Source of the DNA: Terriglobia bacterium
GTDB taxonomy: Bacteria; Acidobacteriota; Terriglobia; Terriglobales; Acidobacteriaceae
DNA: 64,000 bases
NCBI GenBank assembly: GCA_020073395.1
Contig: JAIQFF010000009.1
Location: 1 to 64,000 of the forward strand
Reading direction: 5' to 3'
The notes below the pieces were generated by a model, which saw nothing but the letters and a program-made list of their open reading frames with translations, made no database searches and had not been told where the DNA came from. The position numbers and the translations under genes were made by a program. How positions within the stretch are numbered: position 1 is the first letter of the stretch; every line of letters begins with the position of its first letter. Below, in pieces: positions 25,944 to 34,576 of the stretch.

Positions 25944-26177
25944 TTACGCGCGCTTCGGCTTGGGATGCACGTAGCGTTCGATTTCACCTGTCCACTTCAG
26001 AAATCGCCACAGATTGCTGCGCTCCCGCCACATGAACTCCCAGAATTCGAGGAAGCCGATCTGCTGCATCTTGACTCCACAATAGGTCTCGACGCGCCAC
26101 AGCAGGTAGGGGCTCCGCCACGGCGTGAGCCGATGTCCGCGGGTTGCGTTCCAGATAAATCGAAGCATGTAGCGCAT
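25944..26177 (-). CDS. Small conserved protein of unknown function
   Basis: 77 residues, rich in Trp and Arg: MLRFIWNATRGHRLTPWRSPYLLWRVETY, then FLEFWEFMWRERSNLWRFLKW. No signal peptide or clear membrane helix; nine Trp suggest membrane-surface or nucleic-acid contact. The start could be the ATG at 26177 or that at 26168. Not recognised as a named family; I believe similar short proteins are encoded in other Acidobacteria, but cannot verify this here. Convergent with the SAM hydrolase gene. Confidence 0.6.
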   Translation of the reverse strand: MRYMLRFIWNATRGHRLTPWRSPYLLWRVETYCGVKMQQIGFLEFWEFMWRERSNLWRFLKWTGEIERYVHPKPKRA

Positions 26178-26200
26178 CGTGCTCCCGAGTATAGCGTGAG

Positions 26201-26271
26201 GCAGTCGTCTGTCGTCAGTCCTCGGTCAGCGAGTCCTTTGCTGAAGACTGACGACCGACGACTGAAGACTA
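26201..26271. repeat. Family C inverted repeat (copy 2)
   Basis: GCAGTCGTCTGTCGTCAGTC at the left and GACTGACGACCGACGACTGA at the right, with a short centre. It lies between the divergent small-protein gene and the TPR gene. Confidence 0.7.
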
Positions 26272-26292
26272 CTCTGTTAAAATTTCTGCTGC

Positions 26293-26640
26293 ATGGCCGA
26301 CGACGCCCGCCAGAAGGCCGAAGACCACTACTACGCCGCCCTCGATCTGGTGGCCGAAGGTGAACCGGAGCGCGCCCTGGCCGAATACCAGCATTCCCTG
26401 GACGCCGATCCGGTCTTTACCGAAGCCATGCACGGCATGGCCCGCACGCTCCAGGACCTTAACCGCCTGGATGAAGCCATCGCGGTGGCCAAGCGGATCG
26501 CCGAACTCGATCCCGATGACGTGTTGGCCTATACCAGCCTGTCTGTCCTATACCAGAAAAAAGGCATGATTCCGGAGGCTGAAGCCGAGGCCAACAAGGC
26601 CAGGATTCTGGGATGGAAGCAGCAACTGAAGAAAACCTAG
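26293..26640 (+). CDS. Short tetratricopeptide-repeat protein
   Basis: 115 residues, no signal peptide. About two and a half TPR units: AEDHYYAALDLVAEGEPERA with LAEYQHSLDADPVF, then AMHGMARTLQDLNRLDEAIA with VAKRIAELDPDD, then VLAYTSLSVLYQKKGMIPEA. Such short TPR proteins are protein-protein adaptors. The stop TAG is the first codon of a family D repeat. The partner is not evident; the pil genes follow on the opposite strand. Confidence 0.82.
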   Translation: MADDARQKAEDHYYAALDLVAEGEPERALAEYQHSLDADPVFTEAMHGMARTLQDLNRLDEAIAVAKRIAELDPDDVLAYTSLSVLYQKKGMIPEAEAEANKARILGWKQQLKKT

Positions 26641-26725
26641 CTTTCAGCTTTCAGTTAGAGCCCTCGAAATTGGCACCATCGATTGGTTCAAGCTGAGAGC
26701 TGACGGCTAAGAGCTCACAGCTCAT
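26638..26725. repeat. Family D inverted repeat between convergent genes
   Basis: TAGCTTTCAGCTTTCAGTTA at the left and AGCTGAGAGCTGACGGCTAA with GAGCTCACAGCTCAT at the right. The TPR stop (26638-26640) and the pilR stop (26715-26717) both lie inside it, so the last codons of pilR (Tyr-Glu-Leu-stop) are repeat sequence. Confidence 0.7.
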
Positions 26726-28103
26726 ACTTCTTCGCTAGATGCCGGAACGAACGATAAGAGATCTTCAACACTTCCGCCGCCCGGGTCTGTACGCCGTTCG
26801 ATTGAGCCAGGGCCGCCAGCAATAGCGAGCGCTCGATGTCTGCGACGTACTTCTCCATGTCCACGCCCTCAGGCAGGACCGAGCCCGAGGCTGTCGAAAC
26901 TGGTCCGCCCACCCCGGCTGCCGCCGCTCTTGCCTTCGAGCGCTCGGCGGGGAGTTCGACGTTGAGCTCTTCTCCCCTTTCCAGCGCGACTGCCCGTTCA
27001 ATGGTGTTTTCCAGCTGGCGTACGTTGCCCGGCCAGTCATATCCGGAGAGGGCGCTCAGCGATAGCGCATTCACCCGCAAGATGCTCTTGCCGGCTGCCG
27101 GAGCATATTTCTTCAGGAAATGATTGACCAGCACCGGGATGTCCTCGCGACGCTCCCTCAGCGGTGGCACTGAGACCGGGATCACGCTCAAGCGGTAGTA
27201 CAAGTCTTCGCGAAAGGTATTTTCGGCCACTTGCCTGTCCAGATCGCGGTTGGTGGCCGCGATCACACGCACGTCGATGGGTATCTCGGTGGTGCCCCCC
27301 ACCGGCCGCACGCTACGCTCCTGCAGTACACGCAGCAGCTTGACCTGCATGGTCAGCGTCATTTCGCTGATTTCATCAAGAAAGATGGTTCCCTGGTCAG
27401 CAACCTCAAATAAGCCACGCTTGTTCTGGTTGGCGCCGGTAAAGGCACCTTTCACGTAGCCGAACAATTCGCTTTCCAGCAAAGTTTCGGGGAAGGCCCC
27501 GCAGTTGATGGAGACGAAGGGCTCGCTGGCCCGCGGAGAACATACGTGTACGGCCCGGGCCACCAGCTCTTTACCGGTGCCGCTCTCGCCGTAGATCAAA
27601 ATCGTACTTTGCGTGGAGGCCACGGTCCGAATGGTCTGTTTCAGCTTTTCCATGGCGGGGCTGGCACCCACGATGTTGTCGAGCGAGTTGCGGGTAGCGG
27701 CATCCCGTTTGAAAGCAAAGTTCTGCCGGCTCAAGGTCATCTTCTCCAGAGCGCGGTTGATGGCGAGCTTGATTTCGTTCACCAGGCCGGGGGACTTGCG
27801 GATGTAGTCGGCGGCCCCGCCCGCTTTTACCGCTTCCACCGCGGCCTCATAGTCGTCCACTGCGGTGATCAGAATCACCGCGGAATCGGGCGAGACCTGG
27901 TGAGCATAGCGCAGCACCTCGATACCGTCGGTGTTCGGCATCTTGATGTCGGTCACCACAACGTCATAGAGCGCGCTCTCGAGCTTCTTCTTGGCATCTT
28001 CTCCGGACTTTACGGTTTCGACCTTGTGGCCCTCGCGGCGCAGGGCAATATCCAGCATCTCGCAGATGGAGCGCTCGTCGTCACAAACCAGGATGTTACC
28101 CAT
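26715..28103 (-). CDS. pilR: Sigma54-dependent response regulator PilR
   Basis: 462 residues from the ATG at 28103. Receiver domain (about 1-120) with phospho-acceptor Asp in VVTDIKMPNTDGIEV; AAA+ domain (about 145-375) with Walker A GESGTGKE, an intact GAFTGA loop for sigma54 contact (YVKGAFTGANQNK) and Walker B TIFLDEISEM; Fis-type HTH at the end (RAAEVLKISYRSFRHLAKKY). It overlaps pilS by eight bases and neighbours pilC-pilT-pilB, so it most likely controls pilin or pilus genes. No pilA is in the window. Confidence 0.88.
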   Translation of the reverse strand: MGNILVCDDERSICEMLDIALRREGHKVETVKSGEDAKKKLESALYDVVVTDIKMPNTDGIEVLRYAHQVSPDSAVILITAVDDYEAAVEAVKAGGAADYIRKSPGLVNEIKLAINRALEKMTLSRQNFAFKRDAATRNSLDNIVGASPAMEKLKQTIRTVASTQSTILIYGESGTGKELVARAVHVCSPRASEPFVSINCGAFPETLLESELFGYVKGAFTGANQNKRGLFEVADQGTIFLDEISEMTLTMQVKLLRVLQERSVRPVGGTTEIPIDVRVIAATNRDLDRQVAENTFREDLYYRLSVIPVSVPPLRERREDIPVLVNHFLKKYAPAAGKSILRVNALSLSALSGYDWPGNVRQLENTIERAVALERGEELNVELPAERSKARAAAAGVGGPVSTASGSVLPEGVDMEKYVADIERSLLLAALAQSNGVQTRAAEVLKISYRSFRHLAKKYEL

Positions 28104-29805
28104 GCGCTCGACCTCCGGTCCCCGCCGCAGCCGCAACCGTTTCCCGGGCCTCGGACAGGAGTTGTGGTTTCGCGACCGGCAGCTTCGCGGACAGATCCTC
28201 TGCTGCCGCGACGCGACGCAAGCGGAGAACGAAGACGCTGCCTTCTCCGACTTTGGAACGCGCCCACACCTTGCCTTCGTGCGCATGCACGATCTGATAC
28301 ACGATGGCCAGGCCCAACCCGGTGCCACCTTCGAACTGCGACTGGAAAGGCTCGAAGATCTTCTCCACCAGCTGACGGCTCATGCCGGGACCGGTATCGG
28401 CAAAGTTGATTTGCCAGTCTTCGCCAACCTGCTCCAGGGAGACCCTGAGCACTCCCCCTGAACTCATGGCGCGGACCGCGTTTTCGCAAAAATTCCAGAA
28501 CACCTGCTTGATTTTGTTCCCGTCGGCCATGGTGAAGGCCTGCTTGAAGTTATATTGCCGCTCGATGCGAATGCCCGTGTTCTCGGTCACCAACCGGTTC
28601 TCCAGCAGAGTGAGCGTGTCTTCGAGCAGGGGCAGCAGGTCAACCGCTGTGAATTGATACTGCTTGCCGCGGGAGTAAGCCAGGAAATCCGTAATGATGC
28701 CGTTCAGCCGCTCCGACTCCCGGGTCACAATCTGCAGCAGCTGGCGATGCTCCTCGCTCAGGTCGGCAATACCAGAGAGCATGCTCACGGAGCCGGCAAT
28801 CGAGGTCAAGGGATTGCGGATCTCATGCGCGATGGCAGCCGCCAGTCGTCCCACGGCCGCCAGCCGGTCCTGAATGCGCAGATCCCGCTCCAGACGCCGG
28901 ATCTCGGTCAAGTCATCAAAGGTGTACACATAGCCAATCGTCTTCCGGCCGGGGACGGCGAGGGCAGTCGCCATTACTCGCAGGGTCTTGCAGAAGCCGT
29001 TGGAGGCCACAAAGCGCACTTCGCCATGGGCGCGTTCCGAATCGGCCGCGGGCAACGGGTCAAGGAAGAGTTGGCCCACTGGCTGATCCAGGAAATCGCG
29101 TTCCGAGCGCTCAAACAACTTTTGCGCGGCGGTGTTGGCCAGGGTGATATAGCCGTCGAGCCCGGTGGTGATCAGACCACCGCTGATGGACTGAATGATA
29201 TTTTCGTGCAGCGCCTGAAGATCTTCCAGCGCTCCACTGGTGTATTTCAGCTTGACGTCGACCTGACGCAGCTTCGCCGCCAGCAATCCCGCGAGATATG
29301 CGACCGCCAGGTAGCCGAACAGATTGACGAAAATGATGGCCTGGAGAGCACCCATCCCGGGATGCGTGGTGGAATACGAAGGAATGATTTCGAAATAGGT
29401 CAGTTCGAGACATGCGACATACAAAATGAACGCCAGCGCCCCGGTCAGGTAGGCCCAGATCCGAGGCAACAAGATACAGGCCACAATAATAACCAGGGGA
29501 TAAAAGAAGTTCAGGGAACTGTCCACGCCGCCGGTCGCATAAACCACCAGCGTCACCATCATCAGGTCGGTGATGACCTGCAGAAGCGACTGGATGCGGC
29601 GTTCTTCCCAGAAGGAAAGCAGCAGCAGGTAGAAGACTGAAATCGCGTACCACAGCAAAATGACGTTGATGAAGAACCGCAAGGGAAAGGGATTCGGAGC
29701 GAGCCGGGCAATGGCCAGCTCGATTCCCAACAAGAGGGTGAGGATAATGATGCGAACCTTGACCAGCCAGGCCAGCCAAAGCCGCTCATCGAAAATGGAT
29801 TGCAT
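28096..29805 (-). CDS. pilS: Sensor histidine kinase PilS
   Basis: 569 residues. Six N-terminal membrane helices (about 10-180), a PAS domain (about 200-320; IIQSISGGLITTGLDGYITL), HisKA with the phospho-acceptor His in AAAIAHEIRNPLTSIAGSV, and HATPase_c with N-box FWNFCENAVRAM, DTGPGM and FEGGTGLGLAIVYQIV. The multi-helix input domain without a periplasmic sensor region is the PilS design, which in Pseudomonas senses pilin in the membrane. It overlaps the pilR start. A C-terminal extension of ~45 residues rich in Ala has no recognised role. Confidence 0.88.
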   Translation of the reverse strand: MQSIFDERLWLAWLVKVRIIILTLLLGIELAIARLAPNPFPLRFFINVILLWYAISVFYLLLLSFWEERRIQSLLQVITDLMMVTLVVYATGGVDSSLNFFYPLVIIVACILLPRIWAYLTGALAFILYVACLELTYFEIIPSYSTTHPGMGALQAIIFVNLFGYLAVAYLAGLLAAKLRQVDVKLKYTSGALEDLQALHENIIQSISGGLITTGLDGYITLANTAAQKLFERSERDFLDQPVGQLFLDPLPAADSERAHGEVRFVASNGFCKTLRVMATALAVPGRKTIGYVYTFDDLTEIRRLERDLRIQDRLAAVGRLAAAIAHEIRNPLTSIAGSVSMLSGIADLSEEHRQLLQIVTRESERLNGIITDFLAYSRGKQYQFTAVDLLPLLEDTLTLLENRLVTENTGIRIERQYNFKQAFTMADGNKIKQVFWNFCENAVRAMSSGGVLRVSLEQVGEDWQINFADTGPGMSRQLVEKIFEPFQSQFEGGTGLGLAIVYQIVHAHEGKVWARSKVGEGSVFVLRLRRVAAAEDLSAKLPVAKPQLLSEARETVAAAAGTGGRAHG

Positions 29806-29828
29806 GCGAGATCCAAATCCCTAAGTAC

Positions 29829-29882
29829 TAGTCGTCAGTCATCAGTCGTCAGAAAGAGCTGAACACTGACGACTGACGACTG
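29829..29882. repeat. Family C inverted repeat (copy 3)
   Basis: AGTCGTCAGTCATCAGTCGT and CTGACGACTGACGACTGC flank a short centre of ~12 bases. It lies between pilC and pilS on the same strand and may limit read-through between them. Confidence 0.7.
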
Positions 29883-29891
29883 CCTTTGTAC

Positions 29892-31100
29892 CTAGCCCGC
29901 CAGTTTGGCGATCATCGAGAACAACGGCATGTAGAGCGAAATGACGATGCCGCCGATCATGACGCCCAACAGACCGATGATGACCGGTTCCAGCATGGCC
30001 AGCATGTCCTTGGTAGCGGAATCGACTTCGTCTTCGTAGAAGTCGGCAATCTTCTGCAACATGGCATCCATGGCGCCGGTGGCTTCGCCAACGCCGATCA
30101 TCTGCGTCACCATGTTGGGGAATACACCCGATTCTCGCAAAGGATCTACGATGGTGCGGCCTTCTTCGATGGCCTTGCGCACCTTCATCAGCGCTTCTTC
30201 CAGCACGGCGTTGCCTGAGGTCCGGGCGGTAATGCTCAGACCTTCCAGGATGGGCACGCCCGAGGTAATCAAAGTTCCCAGGGTCCGGGTAAAGCGCGCC
30301 ACTGCGATCTTGCGCAGCAACACACCCAGAATGGGTAGCTTAAGCAGGCAATAGTCGAAGTAGTAGCGGCCCTTGGGATTTTTGCGAATCTGCTTCATGC
30401 CGACAACCAGGCCGACAATCCCGACGATAAAGAACCACCAGAACTGTCCGACAAATGCGCTCAGCCCCATCACGATCCGGGTGGGCAGCGGCAGGGCCAC
30501 GCCCAAACCGATAAACAAGTTGGAGAAGATCGGGACCACCCACTTCAGCAGCGCGCCCACGATCAGGAACGCCAGGCTGACGACCGACACCGGGTAGATC
30601 AAGGCCGACTTGACCGCCGCCCGCAACTTGACCGCTTTCTCGATGTAAATGGCCAGGCGCTGCAGGATGATGTCCAGAATACCGCCAGTCTCGCCGGCTT
30701 CAATCATGTTGGTGGTCAGATCGTCGAAGATCTTGGGATACAACTTCATAGCGTTGGCCAGAGTAGCGCCGCCTTCCACCGTGGTACGCACGCCGGTCAG
30801 GGTCTTCTGGAAGACCGGGTTCTCCTGGTTGGCCGCCAGAATTTCCAGACACTGCACCAGCGGCAGGCCGGCGTCGATCATGACCGAGAACTGCCGGAAG
30901 AAAATGGCAATGTCTTTGGTCTTGACCTTGTTCATGCCCAGGCTCGGCATGACAAATTCTTTGCCCTTTTCCCGGATGGGTCCTGGCGTGATGCGTTCGC
31001 GCCGCAACTGGCTGGTCAGCGCTTGCTTGTTGGCCGCGGTCCGTTCGCCGCTAATCTTTTGACCGGACTCATTCTTTCCTGAAAATGTGAAAACTGGCAT
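29892..31100 (-). CDS. pilC: Type IV pilus inner-membrane platform protein PilC
   Basis: 402 residues. Two T2SSF domains (about 70-190 and 270-395) with the paired motifs FFRQFSVMIDAGLPLVQCLEIL and FTRTLGTLITSGVPILEGL, GETGGILDIILQRLA and GEATGAMDAMLQKIA; three membrane helices. It couples the PilB/PilT motors to pilin movement in the inner membrane. Same strand as pilT and pilB, 130 bases after pilT. Confidence 0.94.
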   Translation of the reverse strand: MPVFTFSGKNESGQKISGERTAANKQALTSQLRRERITPGPIREKGKEFVMPSLGMNKVKTKDIAIFFRQFSVMIDAGLPLVQCLEILAANQENPVFQKTLTGVRTTVEGGATLANAMKLYPKIFDDLTTNMIEAGETGGILDIILQRLAIYIEKAVKLRAAVKSALIYPVSVVSLAFLIVGALLKWVVPIFSNLFIGLGVALPLPTRIVMGLSAFVGQFWWFFIVGIVGLVVGMKQIRKNPKGRYYFDYCLLKLPILGVLLRKIAVARFTRTLGTLITSGVPILEGLSITARTSGNAVLEEALMKVRKAIEEGRTIVDPLRESGVFPNMVTQMIGVGEATGAMDAMLQKIADFYEDEVDSATKDMLAMLEPVIIGLLGVMIGGIVISLYMPLFSMIAKLAG

Positions 31101-31232
31101 GGTAAACGTCTCCTCACTGCAATTCGCTCTTCACCCGCCGTTGTTCCGGCGTCCAGAACCACTGTCTCTCTGCGTTCGTTTCTACTGCCATCGGCGGTAG
31201 CAACGACCATTCTCCATCCCTGCTAGTGCCGC

Positions 31233-32360
31233 CTAACGCTTGCCGGGTGCGGCACCTTTCGCCAGGGCGGCCGGCTGGTTACGATTCAAACCCGCGCCCC
31301 GGTTGATCATTTCCTGCAACTCGTCGGTGTTACTGGAGCGCGCCATCGCCACTTCCAGCGTGATCTGTTTCTGGAAATACGCTGTGGCCAGCGCCTGATT
31401 GAAGGTCTGCATTCCGAACTTGTCCTGACCGGATTGCATGGACGAATAAATCTGGTGAATCTTGTCTTCGCGAATCAGGTTTCTGATGGCCGCGTTCGGA
31501 ACCATGATTTCCATGCACATGGCGCGGCCCTTGTTGTCAGACTTGGGCAGCAGGCTTTGGCACATGATGCCTTCCAGCACCAGCGACAGCTGGGCCCGAA
31601 TCTGGGGCTGCTGGTGGGCCGGAAACACGTCGATGATTCGGTTGATGGTCGAAGAGGCCGAGTTGGTGTGCAGCGTACCGAACGTAAGGTGACCGGTTTC
31701 AGCGATGCGCAGCGCGGATTCAATGGTTTCCAGGTCACGCATTTCGCCGATCAGCACCACGTCCGGGTCTTCACGGAGGGCGGCGCGCAAGGCGTCGGCA
31801 AAACTCTTGGTGTCAGCATGCAACTCGCGCTGGTTGACCACGCAATTCTTGTTCATGTGCACGAATTCGATGGGGTCCTCGATGGTGAGGATGTGGTCGT
31901 GGCGCTCGGTGTTGATCTTGTCGATCATGGCCGCCAGAGTGGTCGACTTGCCCGAGCCGGTCGGACCGGTCACCAGCACCAGACCGCGAGGCTTGTCGCA
32001 CAGCTTGCTCACGATGGCGGGCAATCCCAACTGGTTGAAGGACTTGATCTCAAACGGAATCAGACGGAAGACGGCCGAAGTGGCGCCACGCTGGTTGAAA
32101 GTATTGGCACGGAAACGGGCCAGGCCCTTCAGACCGAAAGAGAAGTCCAGCTCGAGGTTTTCTTCGAAACGATGCTTCTGCGAGTCGGTCATGACGCTAT
32201 AGGCCAGCTGCTTGGTTTCCGCCGGCGTCATCTGCGGCAGGTCGAGCGGCACCAGATGTCCATGCACCCGAATCTGCGGCGGTGAGTTGGTGGTGATGTG
32301 GAGGTCGCTTCCCCCCATCTCGAGCAGCCTCTTCAACAGATCACTTAACGAAAGCGACAT
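31233..32360 (-). CDS. pilT: Type IV pilus retraction ATPase PilT
   Basis: 375 residues from the ATG at 32360 behind AAGGGAAA; the frame runs on to 32477 inside the pilB end, which is not needed. Walker A GPTGSGKST, Asp box TIEDPIEFVH, Walker B EMRDLET and His box GTLHTNSAS. The PilT-specific C-terminal motif is present in NAAIRNLIREDKIHQIYSSM. PAS-like N-terminal domain with SDLHITTNSPPQIRVHG. It depolymerises pili for twitching. It lies 23 bases after pilB. Confidence 0.95.
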   Translation of the reverse strand: MSLSLSDLLKRLLEMGGSDLHITTNSPPQIRVHGHLVPLDLPQMTPAETKQLAYSVMTDSQKHRFEENLELDFSFGLKGLARFRANTFNQRGATSAVFRLIPFEIKSFNQLGLPAIVSKLCDKPRGLVLVTGPTGSGKSTTLAAMIDKINTERHDHILTIEDPIEFVHMNKNCVVNQRELHADTKSFADALRAALREDPDVVLIGEMRDLETIESALRIAETGHLTFGTLHTNSASSTINRIIDVFPAHQQPQIRAQLSLVLEGIMCQSLLPKSDNKGRAMCMEIMVPNAAIRNLIREDKIHQIYSSMQSGQDKFGMQTFNQALATAYFQKQITLEVAMARSSNTDELQEMINRGAGLNRNQPAALAKGAAPGKR

Positions 32361-32383
32361 AGTTTTCCCTTTCCTTCCGAACT

Positions 32384-34099
32384 CTAGTGAATGGTTTCGC
32401 GTGCCACTTCTTCCAGCGTGGTCCAGCCGGCGGCAACCTTGATCAATCCGCTGCGGCGCAGCGTGATCATGCCGCACTCAATTGCTTTCTTCTTGAGTTC
32501 CAGCGCCGAGGCGCCCACCAGGACCAGTTCCTTGATCTCGTCGTCCACTTCCATCACTTCGTACAAACCCGTCCGGCCTTTGTAACCGGTGTTGTTGCAA
32601 GTGCCGCAGCCTTTGCCTTTTTGGATCTTGACCGTCTTGGCCTCTTCCGGCGTGTAGCCTTCTTCGATCAGCGCCTGCACCGGCATGTCGATGACTTCGG
32701 CGCAGTCACGGCAAATGCGGCGCACCAAGCGCTGCGCGCAAATCAGGTGGACCGAAGTCGCGACCAGGAAGGGTTCGATACCCATGTTCATCAAGCGCGT
32801 AATCGTCTCCGGCGCGCCGTTGGTGTGAAGCGTGGACAGCACCAGGTGGCCGGTAAGGGCCGCTTTGATGGCAATTTCCGCAGTTTCAAAGTCGCGGATT
32901 TCGCCCACCAGGATGATGTTCGGATCCTGCCGCAGGAAGGCGCGCAGCGCCGCCGCGAAGTTCAATCCGATCTGTTCCTTCATCTGCACCTGGTTGACTC
33001 CGGCCAACTGAAACTCGACCGGGTCTTCGGCGGTCATGATGTTGGTGTCGGGCGTGTTCAGGCGCGCAATGGACGAATACAACGTGTTGGTCTTGCCCGA
33101 TCCCGTGGGCCCGGTGACCAGCACCATGCCATAGGGCTTCAGAATTGCTTTCTCGAACTTGGTCAGCGACTCCTGCTCGAAACCGAGCTTGGTCATGTCC
33201 AGTCGCAGGTTTTCCTTGTCCAGCAACCGCATGACGATTTTTTCGCCCCACAACGTGGGCAGCGTGCTGACCCGGAAATCGAGCTGCTTCTTGCGTCCGC
33301 CCAGGCTCATCTTCAGCATGATGCGGCCATCCTGCGGCAGGCGCTTTTCGCTGATGTCCAGCTTGGCCATGATCTTCACGCGCGACGTAATGGCGTCTTT
33401 CAGTTTCAGCGGCGGCGACATGATGCTCTGCAACACGCCGTCAATGCGGAAGCGCACACGGAATTCCTTTTCGTACGGCTCCATGTGGATGTCGCTGGCC
33501 CCCCGCTTCACCGCGTCGGTCAACACCAGGTTGACCAGTTTCACGATGGGAGCTTCGTCAGCCGCCCGCTCCAGGTCGGCTGCCTCCATCTCGGTTTCTT
33601 CCGCCTGCAGTTCGACGTCAGCGTCGCCAATCTCGGTCATGGACTGCATGACCTGTTCGAGATCTTCCTGCTGCGTGGTGCCGTAGGCCTTCTCGATGCC
33701 TTCGAGGATCGAGCTTTCGGATGCCACCACCGGCTCGATGTTGAAGCCGGTCATGAACTTGATATCGTCCATGGCGAAGACGTTGGTCGGGTCCACCATG
33801 GCGATGGTCAACGACGCGCCCACGCGGCTCAGGGGCAGAATCTGGTAGCGCTTGGCAGTCTCGAACGGGATCAGCTTTACCACCGAGGGATCAATTTCAA
33901 AATAGGAGAGATTGATGGCCGGAACGCCGTACTGGCGGGAGAGAAAGTTGGTAACGTCCTCATCGGTGAGGAAGCCCAGCTTGACCAAAGCCGAGCCCAG
34001 ACGAACGTTGGTCTCTTTCTGGACCTTGGTCGCCTGCTCCAACTGCTCCTTGGTGATGACCTTCTCTTTAACCAGAAGATCACCCAGCCGTTGAGACAT
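32384..34099 (-). CDS. pilB: Type IV pilus extension ATPase PilB
   Basis: 571 residues. N-terminal MshEN/GspE-N domain (about 1-150; RLGDLLVKEKVITKEQLEQA), linker, then the GspE-type ATPase: SDIHMEPYE, Walker A GPTGSGKT, AEDPVEF, GEIRDFETAEIAIKAALTGH and TLHTNGAPETI. A tetracysteine zinc element is complete (CRDC and CGTC). First gene of the pilB-pilT-pilC run. The upstream region carries two palindromes at 34193-34225. A 580-residue open frame on the opposite strand is a composition artefact. Confidence 0.95.
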   Translation of the reverse strand: MSQRLGDLLVKEKVITKEQLEQATKVQKETNVRLGSALVKLGFLTDEDVTNFLSRQYGVPAINLSYFEIDPSVVKLIPFETAKRYQILPLSRVGASLTIAMVDPTNVFAMDDIKFMTGFNIEPVVASESSILEGIEKAYGTTQQEDLEQVMQSMTEIGDADVELQAEETEMEAADLERAADEAPIVKLVNLVLTDAVKRGASDIHMEPYEKEFRVRFRIDGVLQSIMSPPLKLKDAITSRVKIMAKLDISEKRLPQDGRIMLKMSLGGRKKQLDFRVSTLPTLWGEKIVMRLLDKENLRLDMTKLGFEQESLTKFEKAILKPYGMVLVTGPTGSGKTNTLYSSIARLNTPDTNIMTAEDPVEFQLAGVNQVQMKEQIGLNFAAALRAFLRQDPNIILVGEIRDFETAEIAIKAALTGHLVLSTLHTNGAPETITRLMNMGIEPFLVATSVHLICAQRLVRRICRDCAEVIDMPVQALIEEGYTPEEAKTVKIQKGKGCGTCNNTGYKGRTGLYEVMEVDDEIKELVLVGASALELKKKAIECGMITLRRSGLIKVAAGWTTLEEVARETIH

Positions 34100-34576
34100 A
34101 CCTCGATCTCCTATCTGTGCGTCAGATAAATTCGGTGTACGAATGCGGCGCGAGTTCCGCTGCTTTTCGAGGGGAGAAGTTGCAGCCTATCGCGTTGACA
34201 CAAATTGTCAACGTAACTGGGTTACGGCACCAGTAACTTTAGTGCGTAGGACTAGTGGGTATTTGTGCGCAAGTCAGAGATTCAAGGGCCGCAGAAACCG
34301 CGCGGTTACAGGGGAAGGGCCGCGATGCCGGGAAAAAATAGGGAGAAACGAGGCGGTGCAGATGGAATGACTTCGGTAATGGGTGTGGGTTCAGAAACCG
34401 GATGGACGATCTGGCGAGGAGAGCCCGAGGGGTCTCTGCGTCCGAATCGCTATGGTTCATGGGTTGAATTGAGTCACGTGCCCCACATTTGGCGCCCAGT
34501 ATATGGCAGGAGGGGTGGGATGTCCGGCGAGAGCAAGCGAGTCGTTGGGCATGGGACGTATATCTACAACATGTAG
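34100..34576. other. Long intergenic region upstream of pilB
   Basis: About 475 bases. The part next to pilB holds the palindromes described separately. The remainder (34260-34576) has a 103-codon open frame with no recognisable features and no good ribosome binding site; I treat it as non-coding or as decayed 5' sequence of the VWFA remnant. Confidence 0.5.
34193..34225. promoter_or_regulatory. Two adjoining palindromes upstream of pilB
   Basis: CGTTGACA-CAAAT-TGTCAACG (34193-34213, perfect eight-base arms) is immediately followed by GTAAC-TGG-GTTAC (34213-34225). The first contains TTGACA on both strands, so it could hold a -35 box for pilB (minus strand) and/or be an operator. A matching -10 for pilB is weak. 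Confidence 0.5.

Noticed and set aside
26715-28328. PilR start at 28328
   Set aside because: The extra 75 residues overlap the pilS end in another frame and are Arg/Cys-rich without sense; the ATG at 28103 begins the receiver domain directly.
28555-29640. 361-codon frame on the plus strand
   Set aside because: Antisense shadow of pilS with no recognisable motif.
24896-29882. CRISPR array suggested by tandem GTCGTCAGTCGTC motifs
   Set aside because: The units are inverted pairs with short degenerate arms at three separate loci, without regular spacers or cas genes.
32387-34129. 580-codon open frame on the plus strand
   Set aside because: It lies entirely opposite pilB, is rich in His, Arg, Gln and Phe in no domain pattern, and arises from the third-position GC bias of the real gene.
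34265-34576. 103-codon frame upstream of the VWFA remnant
   Set aside because: No ribosome binding site, no motif, Gly/Arg-rich composition; not continuous with the VWFA frame.
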